Shown here: positions 50,588-62,411 of the stretch, piece after piece | Layout: each line of letters begins with the position of its first letter | How positions within the stretch are numbered: position 1 is the first letter of the stretch | Assembly: GCF_046630445.1 (NCBI RefSeq) | Contig: NC_092333.1 | Location: 708,802,501-708,866,500, forward strand | Source of the DNA: Rutidosis leptorrhynchoides | Lineage: Eukaryota > Streptophyta > Magnoliopsida > Asterales > Asteraceae | Reading direction: 5' to 3' | DNA length: 64,000 bases | Notes under the pieces: model-generated | Told to the model about the DNA's origin: nothing | What the model saw: the letters and a program-made list of their open reading frames with translations, nothing else | Database searches by the model: none | Program-made: the position numbers and the translations under genes

Positions 50588-50713
50588 AAAATTTGGAAAA
50601 GAAAGGTGATTAATGTGAGGGACGAAATTACCCTCACATGCTTGTCACATGTGAGGGGTAACTGTTTAATATATAACTAAGGTTATGCTAAGGTACTACC
50701 CAAGAAACTTATT
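50588..50713 (-). repeat. PACK-1 right terminal inverted repeat
   Basis: 126 bp, inverted copy of 46474-46599. The COP-1 LTR starts at its edge. Confidence 0.85.
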
Positions 50714-51959
50714 GATGCAAAAAATAAAATATAGGTTTTGTCATGAAAAAGTATACAAACTATAGATACCAATGGCGTAATTTTTTTCTAATATAAATGC
50801 ATGGTGTACAAATGGTTGAAATATATGTGAGGGTTGTAGGGGTTTGTATATGAAATTTCATAAAAGTATTTAGCAGCGGAAGCATGTACAACAATTTTTA
50901 AACCTTTCAAAAACTCCTCACCAAGGATCCAATTGCATGTTGTTAATAAAACTAAATAATAAATAGTGAGTTTAAAGACTACAACCTTTGAAGACTTTGA
51001 ACTTGAGAAGTTATGGATGCTAAGAATACTAAGAAGCCAACGTAGCCTTCCTCTATCGGTAATCCACACTTGAGCAAAGTTCCAATACCAAATGGATGCT
51101 AGTCCTTATCAACCAATAATAAGTGAAATAACAAGATGAAGAACAATCTTGTTCCTTCTTGTCTTATACAACTATCTTACACTAACTACTAACTCTTTTG
51201 CTATTAAAAGAAATACTTAGAAGTTAATTTTTGAGAGTTGCTTGCATGAGAGAAAAATGAAAGAAAATACTTCTATTCTCTCCTTTCAAGTGTACGTACA
51301 TGTATTTAACAAATGTATGTTAGTTAGCTTTTAATAAGTGTTCTTACACTTAAAAATACATAAAGTAAAAGTTAAGGGAGATGATACTTCCAACACTCAC
51401 TTTGATAAATCCACCATCAATTCACGCTTGTTTTCAAAAATGTCCTTCAAAAAATTCAAATAAGAAAATTGTGTAAGGCATAATTTAAGGGCAGTATAGT
51501 AAATTTAGGTGAAAGTAGTAAAATTAATGTTGGAAATATCATTTCCCTATTCTATCATAAATGCGAGATGAAATGATGGTATAAAATCATGATTATACTT
51601 CCACCATCTCCATGTGCAAAAATGGGGTGTAAAGATGTCCAATAAATGACCCACTTGTTTAACATTTTACTTACATTTGTTCTTTCATATTTGTCAAACA
51701 AATATATAACACAATAATGTTACTTGCAACATTAATAAGTGTATATTTATATACATATATATATATATACAGTGTTACTTCATTGCAAATTATTATTTTA
51801 TCTAAATAATAATATCATATTCATATTATAGTTGATCATATTTAAATCACATTTAAATACTTAATTAGGTATTTAATTGCTCTTTGTGTGTGACCCTATA
51901 GGTTCACATATTATTAGTAGTGTAAACATAAGTTGTGTCTTGGGCATTAATAACCAACA
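50713..51959 (-). repeat. COP-1 3' LTR
   Basis: About 1.25 kb, starting TGTTGGTTATTAATG in element sense. The far end is placed at TGCA/TGATGC near 50713-50717 and is uncertain because it merges with the PACK-1 repeat. Confidence 0.65.
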
Positions 51960-52839
51960 ATCTCCCACTTGCACAAGATTCAACATATGTCAACACAGAC
52001 AGTGGTAAACGTCTAGCAACATGTCACTGCCCCTAACAACACATGAAAAATGTCATTCCGAGCATCTATTGATTCTGAAGTTACTTCTTCAAATCAATAT
52101 ATAGGTAAGGTATCAGTTATCCCTTTGTTACTGACATCTCGTTAAGCATGAGACATGGATAGTAATCAATCTCGTATTTAGCTCATACATTATGTTACTC
52201 GATCAAGATTGAAAATGATAAAACAAACACCATTGAATACATCAATATAGTTTGAGCGTGGCCACGCATCTTAATCAATTTAAATCATTGAGGGGCCCAT
52301 AGATGTCAATCTCTCATCCAGATGAGAGGAACAAATCCCGTCTAGACTACACACGTCTCTCATGTGTCTCATATTATACTTAACAATAGCTTTTATGATT
52401 GCCTGGCTAAAGAACAATGTTTAACTATGTCAAAGTATAACAATCCTCACATTTAAGACCCAATATGTATCTACGGTCTAAGGATATAAAGATATTACCA
52501 TTTTCAAGAATCACTTATGACATCGATCCATGAAGTGATCTTGAAAGCGGGTCATGTCCAATGTTTATTCTTCAATAAACATAGGTGAATTTGGTTGCAA
52601 CTCCCTTGCTCTACTTTTATCTTCATGAAAGTCAACCAACTTATTCACATTATTCTTAACTCACAACTATTCCCATAGTTGTGATCGACTATGGACGTTT
52701 TAGAATAACGGGGTTATTCAAGGATTTAAACATACTAATAAAGAACACAACAATTATTAATGAGTATGATTATCTCCAAATACATCATATCATTTAATAT
52801 AAATGTTGCATAAATATTCCAAAATATCATAATACTAAA
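51960..52839 (-). other. COP-1 3' untranslated region
   Basis: About 880 bases between the pol stop and the polypurine tract. No ORF or repeat recognised. Confidence 0.6.
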
Positions 52840-53450
52840 TTACAAATCATTCCAATCATTAACATTGCGAAGCCCTATGCACCGAGCTTGACCCTCGTGT
52901 TTTGATTGTGCCAAAGCCTTTGTAAAAGGATCAGTAAGGTTTTGATCTGTGTGAACTTTGCGAATACAAACATCTCCGTCTCCCACTATGTGTCGTATAT
53001 AGTGGAATCTCCTAAGGATATGTTTGGTGCTGTGATGCGATCTAGTTTCTTTTGCTTGAGCAATAGCACCATTGTTGTCGCAAAATATTTCTATGGGGTC
53101 TTCTATGCTTGGCATCACCCCTAAATCAGCAATGAACTTTTTCATCCACGCAGCCTCTTGTGCTGCCTCCGATGCAGCAATGTATTCTGCTTATGTAGTA
53201 GATTGTGCAACTACTTTCTGCTTAGAACTTTTTCAAGTTATAGCTCCTCCATTCAAGATAAAGACATATCCAGATTGTGATCATGAATCATCTCTATCAG
53301 TTTGGAAGCTAGCATCTGTGTAGCACTTTACAGTAAGATCTTCTTCCACACCACCATAAATCAAGAACATATCTTTAGTCCTTCTCAAGTACTTTAGGAT
53401 GTTCTTGACAGCCATCCAGTGGCTTTCACCTGGATTTTGTTGGTATCTAC
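52840..53450 (-). pseudogene. COP-1 pol, RNase H domain (broken)
   Basis: Minus strand. The frame reads NPGESHWMAVKNILKYLRRT, CYTDASF, GYVFILNGGAI, AEYIAASEAAQEAAW, IFCDNNGAI, STKHILRRFHYIR and TDPFTKAL: the copia RNase H domain with conserved Asp (YTDASF), Glu (AEY) and Asp (CDN). Three in-frame stops (near DS*SQ, IT*KSS and TT*AEY) and loss of the upstream part make it dead. It normally degrades template RNA during reverse transcription. Confidence 0.9.
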
Positions 53451-56400
53451 TGTAGTGACCCGAACTTTTCCATGTTTATATATATTAAATGAAATTGTTA
53501 TTTACATGATTAAGTGTTTCCAACATGTTAAGCAATCAAACTTGTTAAGACTTGATTAATTGAAATAGGTTTCATATAGACAATTGACCACCCAAGTTGA
53601 CCGGTGATTCACGAACGTTAAAACTCGTAAAAACTATATGATGACATATATATGATTATATATATAGTTAACATGATATTATGATAAGTAATTATCTCAT
53701 TAGGTATTTTAACAATGAGTTATATACATAAAATTGAGTTTATTGAATTAAGAAACTCGAAACGATATATATATAACGATTATCGTTATAACAACGTCTT
53801 ACTAAATACATATGAATCATATTAAGATATTGATACACTATGTTTAATCATGATAAATGATAAGTAAACATGTCATTAAGTGTATTAACAATGAACTACA
53901 TATGTAAAAACAAGACTACTAACTTAATGATTTCGAAACGAGACATATATGTAACGATTATCGTTGTAACGACATTTAATGTATATATATCATATTAAGA
54001 TATATTAATATATCATAATATCATGATAATATAATAATTTAACATCTCATTAGATATAATAAACATTGGGTTAACAACATTTAACATGATCGTTAACTTA
54101 AAGGTTTCAAATCAACATTTACATGTAACGACTAACGATGACTTAACGACTCAGTTAAAATGTATATACATGTAGTGTTTTAATATGTATTCATACACTT
54201 TTGAAAGACTTCAAGATACTTATCAAAATACTTCTACTTACCAAAAATACTTACAATTACATCCTCGTTCAGTTTCATCAACAATTCTACTCGTATGCAC
54301 CCGTATTCGTACTCGTACAATACACAACTTTTAGATGTATGTACTATTGGTATATACACTCTAATGATCAGCTCTTAACAGCCCATGTGAGTCACCTAAC
54401 ATATGTGGGAACCATCATTTGACAACTAGCATAAAATATCTCATAAAATTACAAAAATATTAGTAATCATTCATGACTTATTTACATGTAAACAAAATTA
54501 CACATCCTTTATATCTAATCCATATACCAACGACCAAAAAGACCTAAAAACACTTTCATTCTTCAATTTTATTCATCTAATTGATCTCTCTCAAGTTCTA
54601 TCTTCAAGTTCTAAGTGTTCTTCATAAATTCTATAAGTTCTAGTTTCATAAAATCAAGAATACTTCCAAGTTTGCTAGCTTACTTCCAATCTTGTAAAGT
54701 GATCATACAACCTCAAGAAATCTTTCTTATTTACAGTAAGATATCTTTCTAATACAAGGTAATACTCATATTCAAACTTTGATTCAATTTCTATAACTAT
54801 AACAATCTTATTTCGAGTGAAAATCTTACTTGAACTTGTTTTCGTGTCATGATTCTGCTTCAAGAACTTTCAAGCCATCCAAGGATCCTTTGAAGCTAGA
54901 TCTATTTTTCTCATTTCCAGTAGGTTTATCCACAAAACCTGAGGTAGTAATGATGTTCATAACATCATTCGATTCATATATATAAAACTACCTTATTCGA
55001 AGGTTTAAACTTGAAATCACTAGAACATAGTTTAGTTAATTCTAAACTTTTGCGCAAACAAAAGTTAATCCTTCTAACTTGACTTTTAAAATAAACTAAA
55101 CACATGTTCTATATCTATATGATATGCTAACTTAATGATTTAAAACCTGGAAACACGAAAAACACCGTAAAACCGGATATACGCCGTCGTAGTAACACCG
55201 CGGGCTGTTTTGGATTAGATAATTAAAAACTATGATAAACTTTGATTTAGAAGTTGTTCTTCTGGGAAAATTATTTTTCTTATGAACATGAAACTATATT
55301 CAAAAATCATGGTTAAACTCAAAGTGAAAGTATGTTTTCCAAAATGGTCACCTAGACGTCGTTCTTTCGATTGAAATGACTACCTTTACAAAAATGACTT
55401 GTAACCTATATTTCCGACTATAAACTTATACTTTTTCTGTTTAGATTCATAAACTTAAGTTCAATATGAAACCATAGCAACTTGAAACCCTCAAAACGGA
55501 TTTAAAACGAAGAAGTTATGGGTAAAACAAGAATGGATATTTTTGCTTGTTGTAGCTACGTGAAAATTGGTAACAAATCTATATTAATCATATCCTAGCT
55601 AACTTATATTGTATTATACATGTATTCTAATATATTATGTAATCTTGGGATATCATAAACACGTATGTAAATGTTTTGACATATCATATCGACCCATCTA
55701 TATATATTATTTGGAACAACCATAGACACTCTATATGCAGTAATGTTGGAGTTAGCTATACAGGGTTGAGGTTGATTCCAAAAATATATATACTTTGAGT
55801 TGTGATCTAGCCTGAGACATGTATACACTGGGTCGTGGATTGATTCAAGATAATATATATCAATTTATTTCTGTACATCTAACTATGGACAACTAGTTGT
55901 AGGTTACTAACGAGGACAGCTGACTTAATAAACTTAACACATCAAAATGTATTAAAAATATTGTAAATATATTTTGAACATACTTTGATATATATATGTA
56001 TATATTTTTTATAGGTTCGTGAATCGACCAGTGGCCAAGTCTTACTCCCGACGAAGTAAAAATCTGTGAAAGTGAGTTATAGTCTCACTTTTAAAATCTA
56101 ATATTTTGGGATGAGAATACATGCAGTTTTATAAATATTTTACGAAAAAGACACAAGTAAATGAAACTACATTATATGGGTGAATGATCGAAGCCGAATA
56201 TGCCCCTTTTGCTTGGTAACCTAAGAATTAGTAAACTGATCTACTAATTGACGCGAATCCTAAAGATAGATCTATTGGGCCTAACGAACCCCATTCAAAG
56301 TACCAGATGCTTTAGTACTTCGAATTCGTTTTTATCATGTCCAAAGGATTTCCCGGAATGATAGGGGATATTCTTATATGCATCTTGTTAATGTCGATTA

Positions 56401-56899
56401 CCAGGTGTTCACCATATGAATGATTTTTATTTCTATGTATGGAATGTATATTGAAATATGAAATCTTGTGGTCTATTATTATGATTTGATAATATATAGG
56501 TTAAACCTATAACTCACCAACATTTTTGTTGACGTTTTAAGCATGTTTATTCTCAGGTGATTATTAAGAGCTTCCGATGTTGCATACTAAAATAAGGACA
56601 AGATTTGGAGTCCATGCTTGTATGATATTATGTAAAAACTGCATTCAAGAAACTTATTTTTGATGTAATATATTCTTATTGTAAACCATTATGTAATGGT
56701 CGTGTGTAACGGTATATTTTAGATTATCATTATTTGATAATCTACGTAATGCTTTTTAAACCTTTATAGATAAAATAAAGGTTATGGTTGTTTTAAAAAT
56801 GAATGCAATCTTTGAAAAACGTCTCATATAGAGGTCAAAACCTCGCGACGAAATCAATTAATATGGAACGTTTATAATCAATATGAACGGGACATTTCA
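53451..56899 (+). repeat. TEK-2 5' LTR
   Basis: 3449 bp. Features: GATTCACGAAC (53606) facing GTTCGTGAATC (56015), near-palindrome GATAGATCTATT (56265-56276), U5 hairpin GAGGTCAAAACCTC (56831-56844), and a 260-bp block shared with LARD internal regions. Open frames are short and unsupported. Confidence 0.9.
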
Positions 56900-56901
56900 G
56901 T

Positions 56902-56913
56902 TGGTATCAGAGC
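56902..56913 (+). promoter_or_regulatory. TEK-2 primer-binding site
   Basis: TGGTATCAGAGC two bases after the LTR. The leader that follows (about 56938-57000) shares GCATTAGTGTGTCTTA-like and CTGGACTTCGACC motifs with the LARDs. Confidence 0.9.
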
Positions 56914-57107
56914 GTTGGTCTTAGAGAACCAGAAATTTGCATTAGTGTGTCTTATCGAGTTTGTTAGGATACATTAGTGAGGCTGGACTTCGACCGTGTT
57001 TTCTTTAAAAACGATTGCTTAACACTTTTGTTGGAAACTATATATTATTAACATGTAAATATTATGTGATATATTAACCTCTTAATGTGTTTGATATTGT
57101 GTGATAG

Positions 57108-57575
57108 ATGTCTACCACTAGTACAAATCCCATCGATTCACCTAATAATAATGAAGAGTCGAATATATTTTGGGAAGATTCACGAATTCCCGAAGAGGAA
57201 CCGGAAGAAGAGGAACCGGAAGAGGAGGAACCGGAAGAGGAGGAACCGGAAGAAGAGGAACCGGAAGAGGAGGAACCGGAAGAAGAAGAGGTTCCGGAGG
57301 AAGAAATATTGATACCTATAGTAAATCGATTAAATAAAAGAAAATCCTCAACCAACGGACCAAAGTTAATAATAGTCAATGGTGTTTTCGCCGAGGAAGC
57401 AAAATATTGGGAAGATTACCAATTTTTCGATGAATCGGATCCCGATGAGGATTCCGATGATGTTATAGAAATTACCTCGACCCAATTTAATAAAGCGAAA
57501 GAAAATAATAAGGGAAAAGGTATAAAAATAGAGAAACCCGATTCCAACCCCGATGAACTTTATATGTATTGGTAA
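57108..57575 (+). CDS. TEK-2 acidic pre-gag ORF (155 aa)
   Basis: ATG 57108 to TAA 57573-57575. An N-terminal Ser/Thr/Asn stretch is followed by about six Pro-Glu repeats (EEEEP units, about residues 29-62, encoded by 15-bp tandem repeats at 57195-57296), then LIIVNGVFAEEAKYWEDY and an acidic segment with DESDPDEDSDD. Sequence after the stop (57600-57720) still looks coding in another frame (RGTPYIPRKLGKRTK), so the original protein was probably longer. Not recognised. It sits where the LARDs carry their coiled-coil ORF. Confidence 0.5.
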   Translation: MSTTSTNPIDSPNNNEESNIFWEDSRIPEEEPEEEEPEEEEPEEEEPEEEEPEEEEPEEEEVPEEEILIPIVNRLNKRKSSTNGPKLIIVNGVFAEEAKYWEDYQFFDESDPDEDSDDVIEITSTQFNKAKENNKGKGIKIEKPDSNPDELYMYW

Positions 57576-57880
57576 CATCCGTATTTCCTAAAATGTAACA
57601 ATGACCCGAGAACCTCTAAACCACCAGGTTTTTCTAAACCATTATGGAAAACGACGGCTCGTATTAGAGGAACACCATATATTCCTAGAAAATTAGGAAA
57701 ACGAACCAAGTCCGAAAAATAAGAAACCAGTGATTCAGATTAGAGGGTTGTAATCATGTTGTGTATTATATATATTGTAGTGTGCTTGTACTTTTATGTT
57801 CTATGTAAAAATTGCTTGTATTGTTTGTTAATTATCTTTTATGAATCTAATCCTTGTCTATTTTACAGTATAAAAACAAA

Positions 57881-58572
57881 ATGGACGTTAAGGGTAGACA
57901 ACCGAATATTTTAGAAGATCTACCAGAGGATATGATTGAGGAAATCTTGTCTAGAGTCGGTCAGAATTCATCAGCACAATTAATTATGGCAAAATTAACT
58001 TGTCAAACATTTGAAAGACTTTCCAGAAATGCCTTAGTTTATAAAAGGCTTTCCTTTGATAGGTGGGGTATATCACATTGGGAGATCGTAAGTTACGCCT
58101 TGTTTTCTTTAAAGCGTTAAATGCGGGGAACTCAAATGCAATTTTAAGCTACGGGTTAAGAACCTATTTTGACTCAACATATCCCAACATAGGATTTCGT
58201 GAATTAGAAAGAGCTTCTAACATGCAACATAAAGAAGCATGTTATGCTTATGGGTTAGTGATGTTCGCTTCTTACCAAAGTGAGAAAAAGAACATCGGAT
58301 TGCAACTTTTAAATAAAACCTTCCCACAAGTGACGGATTCAGTAGTTGGGGTGAGAAACAAGGTTTTTAGATTATTACGGGGCTGTTGGACATTACGAAA
58401 CCCTCGTCCTTTTGACGACATTACAACATGCTGCCTAGCCAATGGTCATAACGGTTATTTTCCACAAGACCAAGGATGGGAAGTCGTCTTTGTAAAACCA
58501 GAATGCATGACTTGTTTCTGGACTTATGAATTACGTGTCTTTATTTCCTTTGCTGAACAACTTGCATATTAA
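57881..58572 (+). pseudogene. Captured F-box protein gene inside TEK-2 (one frameshift)
   Basis: ATG 57881 (preceded by acceptor-like TTTTACAG). Residues about 13-60 form an F-box: NILEDLPEDMIEEILSRVG, then LTCQTFERLSRNALVYKRL. The frame shifts near 58070-58095. The downstream frame (to 58572) reads AGNSNAILSYGLRTYF, IGFRELERAS and HKEACYAYGLVMFAS, which is Sel1-like, and ends in a Cys/Trp segment CMTCFWTYELRVF. This arrangement matches plant F-box proteins of the At2g35280/At1g67623 type, which act as substrate adaptors of SCF ubiquitin ligases. A GTAAGT at 58088 sits at the break, so splicing could matter. It lies between primer site and gag, in sense orientation. Confidence 0.8.
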
Positions 58573-58742
58573 CTAGGTTTATCTTCAAAACTGTCCTGTA
58601 TCAAAGTGTACTATATTTCATGTTATATGTAATATATCGAAGTTGTAAGTTTAAAGAATATTTGTATGTGATATATTATTATAATCAGTTTTTCATATGG
58701 AATTGTAGTAGTTGAATTGTATATTAGCTACTAAGTATGAAC

Positions 58743-58763
58743 TTAACAGGTAGGTAGTACCCG
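58743..58763 (+). promoter_or_regulatory. Internal polypurine-tract-like site, TEK-2
   Basis: TTAACAGGTAGGTAGTACCC, then GA: the same motif as in the LARD internal regions with two changes. It is 150 bases upstream of gag and 170 bases after the F-box frame. Confidence 0.5.
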
Positions 58764-58895
58764 AATTTAAACTTATAAAATGCTAATATGAAGAAAAAGC
58801 TTTTATAAATGAGTTCATATTATGCTACAAAATACTATTGACTACTCTTAATATTCTGTATGATTAACTCGATTCAGTTGGCTATTTTGAAGGAA

Positions 58896-59050
58896 ATGGC
58901 ACCGACTACTCGACACACCATGAATATGAGCGAAGAGGAATTTTGTACCTTTCTTGCTGCAAACATAGCCGAAGTACAGGCTGCGCTACATACCAACAAT
59001 AACTCTGAATCTAGCAATGCAGCTAACGGCATAAGAAATTGTGTAGGATG
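58896..59050 (+). pseudogene. TEK-2 gag, N-terminal fragment
   Basis: ATG 58896. The product begins MAPTTRHTMNMSEEEF and continues LAANIAEVQAALHT, a Ty3 chromovirus-like gag start. It is cut after about 52 codons by the TEK-3 LTR at 59051 (left flank GGATG). Confidence 0.7.
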
Positions 59051-62000
59051 TGAAATGTCCCGTTCTTATTGATTAAAAACGTTCCATATTAATTGATTTC
59101 GTTGCGAGGTTTTGACCTCTATATGAGACGTTTTTCAAAGACTGCATTCATTTTAAAACAAACCATAACCTTTATTTCATCAATAAAGGTTTAAAAAGCT
59201 TTACGTAGATTATCAAATAATGATAATCTAAAATATCCTGTTTACACACGACCATTACATAATGGTTTACAATACAAATATGTTACAACAAAATAAGTTT
59301 CTTGAATGCAGTTTTTACACAATATCATACAAGCATGGACTCCAAATCTCGTCCTTATTTAAGTATGCGACAGCGGAAGCTCTTAATAATCACCTGAGAA
59401 TAAACATGCTTAAAACGTCAACAAAAATGTTGGTGAGTTATAGGTTTAACCTATATATATCAAATCATAATAATAGACCACAAGATTTCATATTTCAATA
59501 CACATCCCATACATAGAGATAAAAGTCATTCATATGGTGAACACCTGGTAACCGACATTAACAAGATGCATATATAAGAATATCCCCATCATTCCGGGAC
59601 ACCCTTCGGATATGATATAAATTTCGAAGTACTAAAGCATCCGGTACTTTGGATGGGGTTTGTTAGGCCCAATAGATCTATCTTTAGGATTCGCGTCAAT
59701 TAGGGTGTCTGTTCCCTAATTCTTAGATTACCAGACTTAATAAAAAGGGGCATATTCGATTTCGATAATTCAACCATAGAATGTAGTTTCACGTACTTGT
59801 GTCTATTTTGTAAATCATTTATAAAACCTGCATGTATTCTCATCTCAAAAATATTAGATTTTAAAAGTGGGACTATAACTCACTTTCACAGATTTTTACT
59901 TCGTCGGGAAGTAAGACTTGGCCACTGGTTGATTCACGAACCTATAACAATATATACATATATATTAAAGTATGTTCAAAATATATTTACAACACTTTTA
60001 ATATATTTTGATGTTTTAAGTTTATTAAGTCAGCTGTCCTCGTTAGTAACCTACAACTAGTTGTCCACAGTTAGATGTACAGAAATAAATCGATAAATAT
60101 TATCTTGAATCAATCCACGACCCAGTGTATACGTATCTCAGTATTGATCACAACTCAAACTATATATATTTTGGAATCAACCTCAACCCTGTATAGCTAA
60201 CTCCAACATTCACATATAGAGTGTCTATGGTTGTTCCGAAATATATATAGATGTGTCGACATGATAGGTCGAAACATTGTATACGTGTCTATGGTATCTC
60301 AAGATTACATAATATACAGTACAAGTTGATTAAGTTATGGTTAGAATAGATTTGTTACCAATTTTCACGTAGCTAAAATGAGAAAATTATCCAATCTTGT
60401 TTTACCCATAACTTCTTCATTTTAAATCCGTTTTGAGTGAATCAAATTGCTATGGTTTCATATTGAACTCTATTTTATGAATCTAAACAGAAAAAGTATA
60501 GGTTTATAGTCGGAAAAATAAGTTACAAGTCGTTTTTGTAAAGGTAGTCATTTCAGTCGAAAGAACGACGTCTAGATGACCATTTTAGAAAACATACTTT
60601 CACTTTGAGTTTAACCATAATTTTTGGATATAGTTTCATGTTCATAATAAAAATAATTTTCTCAGAATAACGACTTTTAAATCAAAGTTTATCATAGTTT
60701 TTAATTAACTAACCCAAAACAGCCCGCGGTGTTACTAAGACGGCGTAAATCCGGTTTTACGGTGTTTTTCGTGTCTCCAGGTTTTAAATCATTAAGTTAG
60801 CATATCATATAGATATAGAACATGTGTTTAGTTGATTTTAAAAGTCAAGTTAGAAGGATTAACTTTTGTTTGCGAACAAGTTTAGAATTAACTAAACTAT
60901 GTTCTAGTGATTACAAGTTTAAACCTTCGAATAAGATAGCTTTATATGTATGAATTGAATGATGTTATGAACATCATTACTACCTTAAGTTCCTTGGATA
61001 AACCTACTGGAAAAGTGAAAAATGGATCTAGCTTCAACGGATCCTTGGATGGCTCGAAGTTCTTGAAGCAGAATCATGACACGAAAACAAGTTCAAGTAA
61101 GATCATCACTTGAAATAAGATTGTTATAGTTATAGAAATTGAACCAAAGTTTGAATATGATTATTACCTTGTATTAGAATGATAACCTACTGTAAGAAAC
61201 AAAGATTTCTTGAGGTTGGATGATCACCTTACAAGATTGGAAGTGAGCTAGCAAACTTGAAAGTATTCTTGATTTTATGTAACTAGAACTTGTAGAATAT
61301 ATGAAGAACATTTAGAACTTGAAGATAGAACTTGAGAGAGATCAATTAGATGAAGAAAATTGAAGAATGAAAGTGTTTGTAGGTGTTTTTGGTCGTTGGT
61401 GTATGGATTAGATATAAAGGATATGTAATTTTGTTTTCATGTAAATAAGTCATGAATGATTACTCATATTTTTGTAATTTTATGAGATATTTCATGCTAG
61501 TTGCCAAATGATGGTTCCCACATGTGTTAGGTGACTCACATGGGCTGCTAAGAGCTGATCATTGGAGTGTACATACCAATAGTACATACATCTAAAAGAT
61601 GTGTATTGTACGAGTACGAATACGGGTGCATACGAGTAGAATTGTTGATGAAACTGAACGAGGATGTAATTGTAAGCATTTTTGTTAAGTAGAAGTATTT
61701 TGATAAGTGTATTGAAGTCTTTCAAAAGTGTATAAATACATATTAAAACACTACATGTATATACATTTTAACTTAGTCGTTAAGTCATCGTTAGTCGTTA
61801 CATGTAAGTGTTGTTTTGAAACCTTTAGGTTAACGATCTTGTTAAATGTTGTTAACCCAATGTTTATAATATCAAATGAGATTTTAAATTATTATATTAT
61901 CATGATATTATCATGTATGAATATCTCTTAATATGATATATATCCATTAAATGTCTTTACAACGATAATCGTTACATATATGTCTCGTTTAAAAATCATT

Positions 62001-62301
62001 AAGTTAGTAGTCTTGTTTTTACATATGTAGTTCATTGTTAATATACTTAATGATATGTTTACTTATCACAGTATCATGTTAAATATATATATATATCCAT
62101 ATATATGTCATCATATAGTTTTTACAAGTTTTAACGTTCGTGAATCACCGGTCAACTTGGGTGGTCAATTGTCTATATGAAACATATTTCAATTAATCAA
62201 GTCTTAACAAGTTTGATTGCTTAACATGTTGGAAACATTTAATCATGTAAATATCAATCTCAATTAATATATATAAACATGGAAAAGTTCGGGTCACTAC
62301 A
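59051..62301 (-). repeat. TEK-3 3' LTR
   Basis: 3251 bp, aligning throughout with the TEK-2 LTR in reverse. It has the U5 hairpin at 59106-59119, the 11-mer pair at 59931 and 62136, and near-palindrome AATAGATCTATC at 59671-59682. No supported ORF. Confidence 0.9.
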
Positions 62302-62338
62302 GTACCTACCCGTTAAATAAATTTCGTCCCGAAATTTT
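62302..62338 (-). promoter_or_regulatory. TEK-3 3' polypurine tract
   Basis: The minus strand reads AAATTTCGGGACGAAATTT, then a short A/T run and TTAACGGGTAGGTAC, next to the LTR. It starts right at the original end of the pol frame. Confidence 0.8.
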
Positions 62339-62411
62339 AAGCTGTTGAAGGTGTTGACGAATCTTCTGGAAATAGATGCGGGTATTTCTTCTTCATTTGA
62401 TCTTCACGCTC

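Larger units (their letters stand above)
46474..50713. mobile_element. PACK-1, 4.2-kb element with 126-bp inverted repeats and captured gene pieces
   Basis: The ends 46474-46599 and 50588-50713 are reverse complements with only a few mismatches. No transposase is seen. The interior holds an aspartate carbamoyltransferase fragment (50354-50587), non-repetitive sequence at 47.1-48.2 kb, two hAT MITEs and LINE-2. This resembles a Pack-MULE-type gene-capturing element. A 9-bp target duplication is not found: the left flank is cgattgacg and the right flank gatgcaaaa, so superfamily and exact ends are unresolved. Confidence 0.7.
50713..53450 (-). mobile_element. COP-1, copia element 3' end
   Basis: On the minus strand: pol RNase H region (53450-52840), about 880 bp of 3' untranslated DNA, polypurine tract AAGTGGGAGAT (51970-51960), then the 3' LTR 51959 to about 50713. 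Its upstream part is separated by TEK-2, inserted at 53451, and should reappear beyond the window. Confidence 0.85.
53451..59050 (+). mobile_element. TEK-2, Ty3-type element with captured F-box gene, interrupted in gag
   Basis: 5' LTR 53451-56899, Met-tRNA primer site 56902, an acidic ORF, an F-box gene, an internal purine tract and the first 52 codons of gag, where TEK-3 is inserted. The left flank of the LTR is TCTAC inside COP-1. The remainder lies beyond the window. LTR start TGTAGTGACCCG and end GGGACATTTCA match TEK-3. Confidence 0.9.

Noticed and set aside
57074-57379. Ser/Gly repeat ORF on the minus strand of TEK-2
   Set aside because: Antisense of the Glu/Pro repeat region of the acidic ORF.
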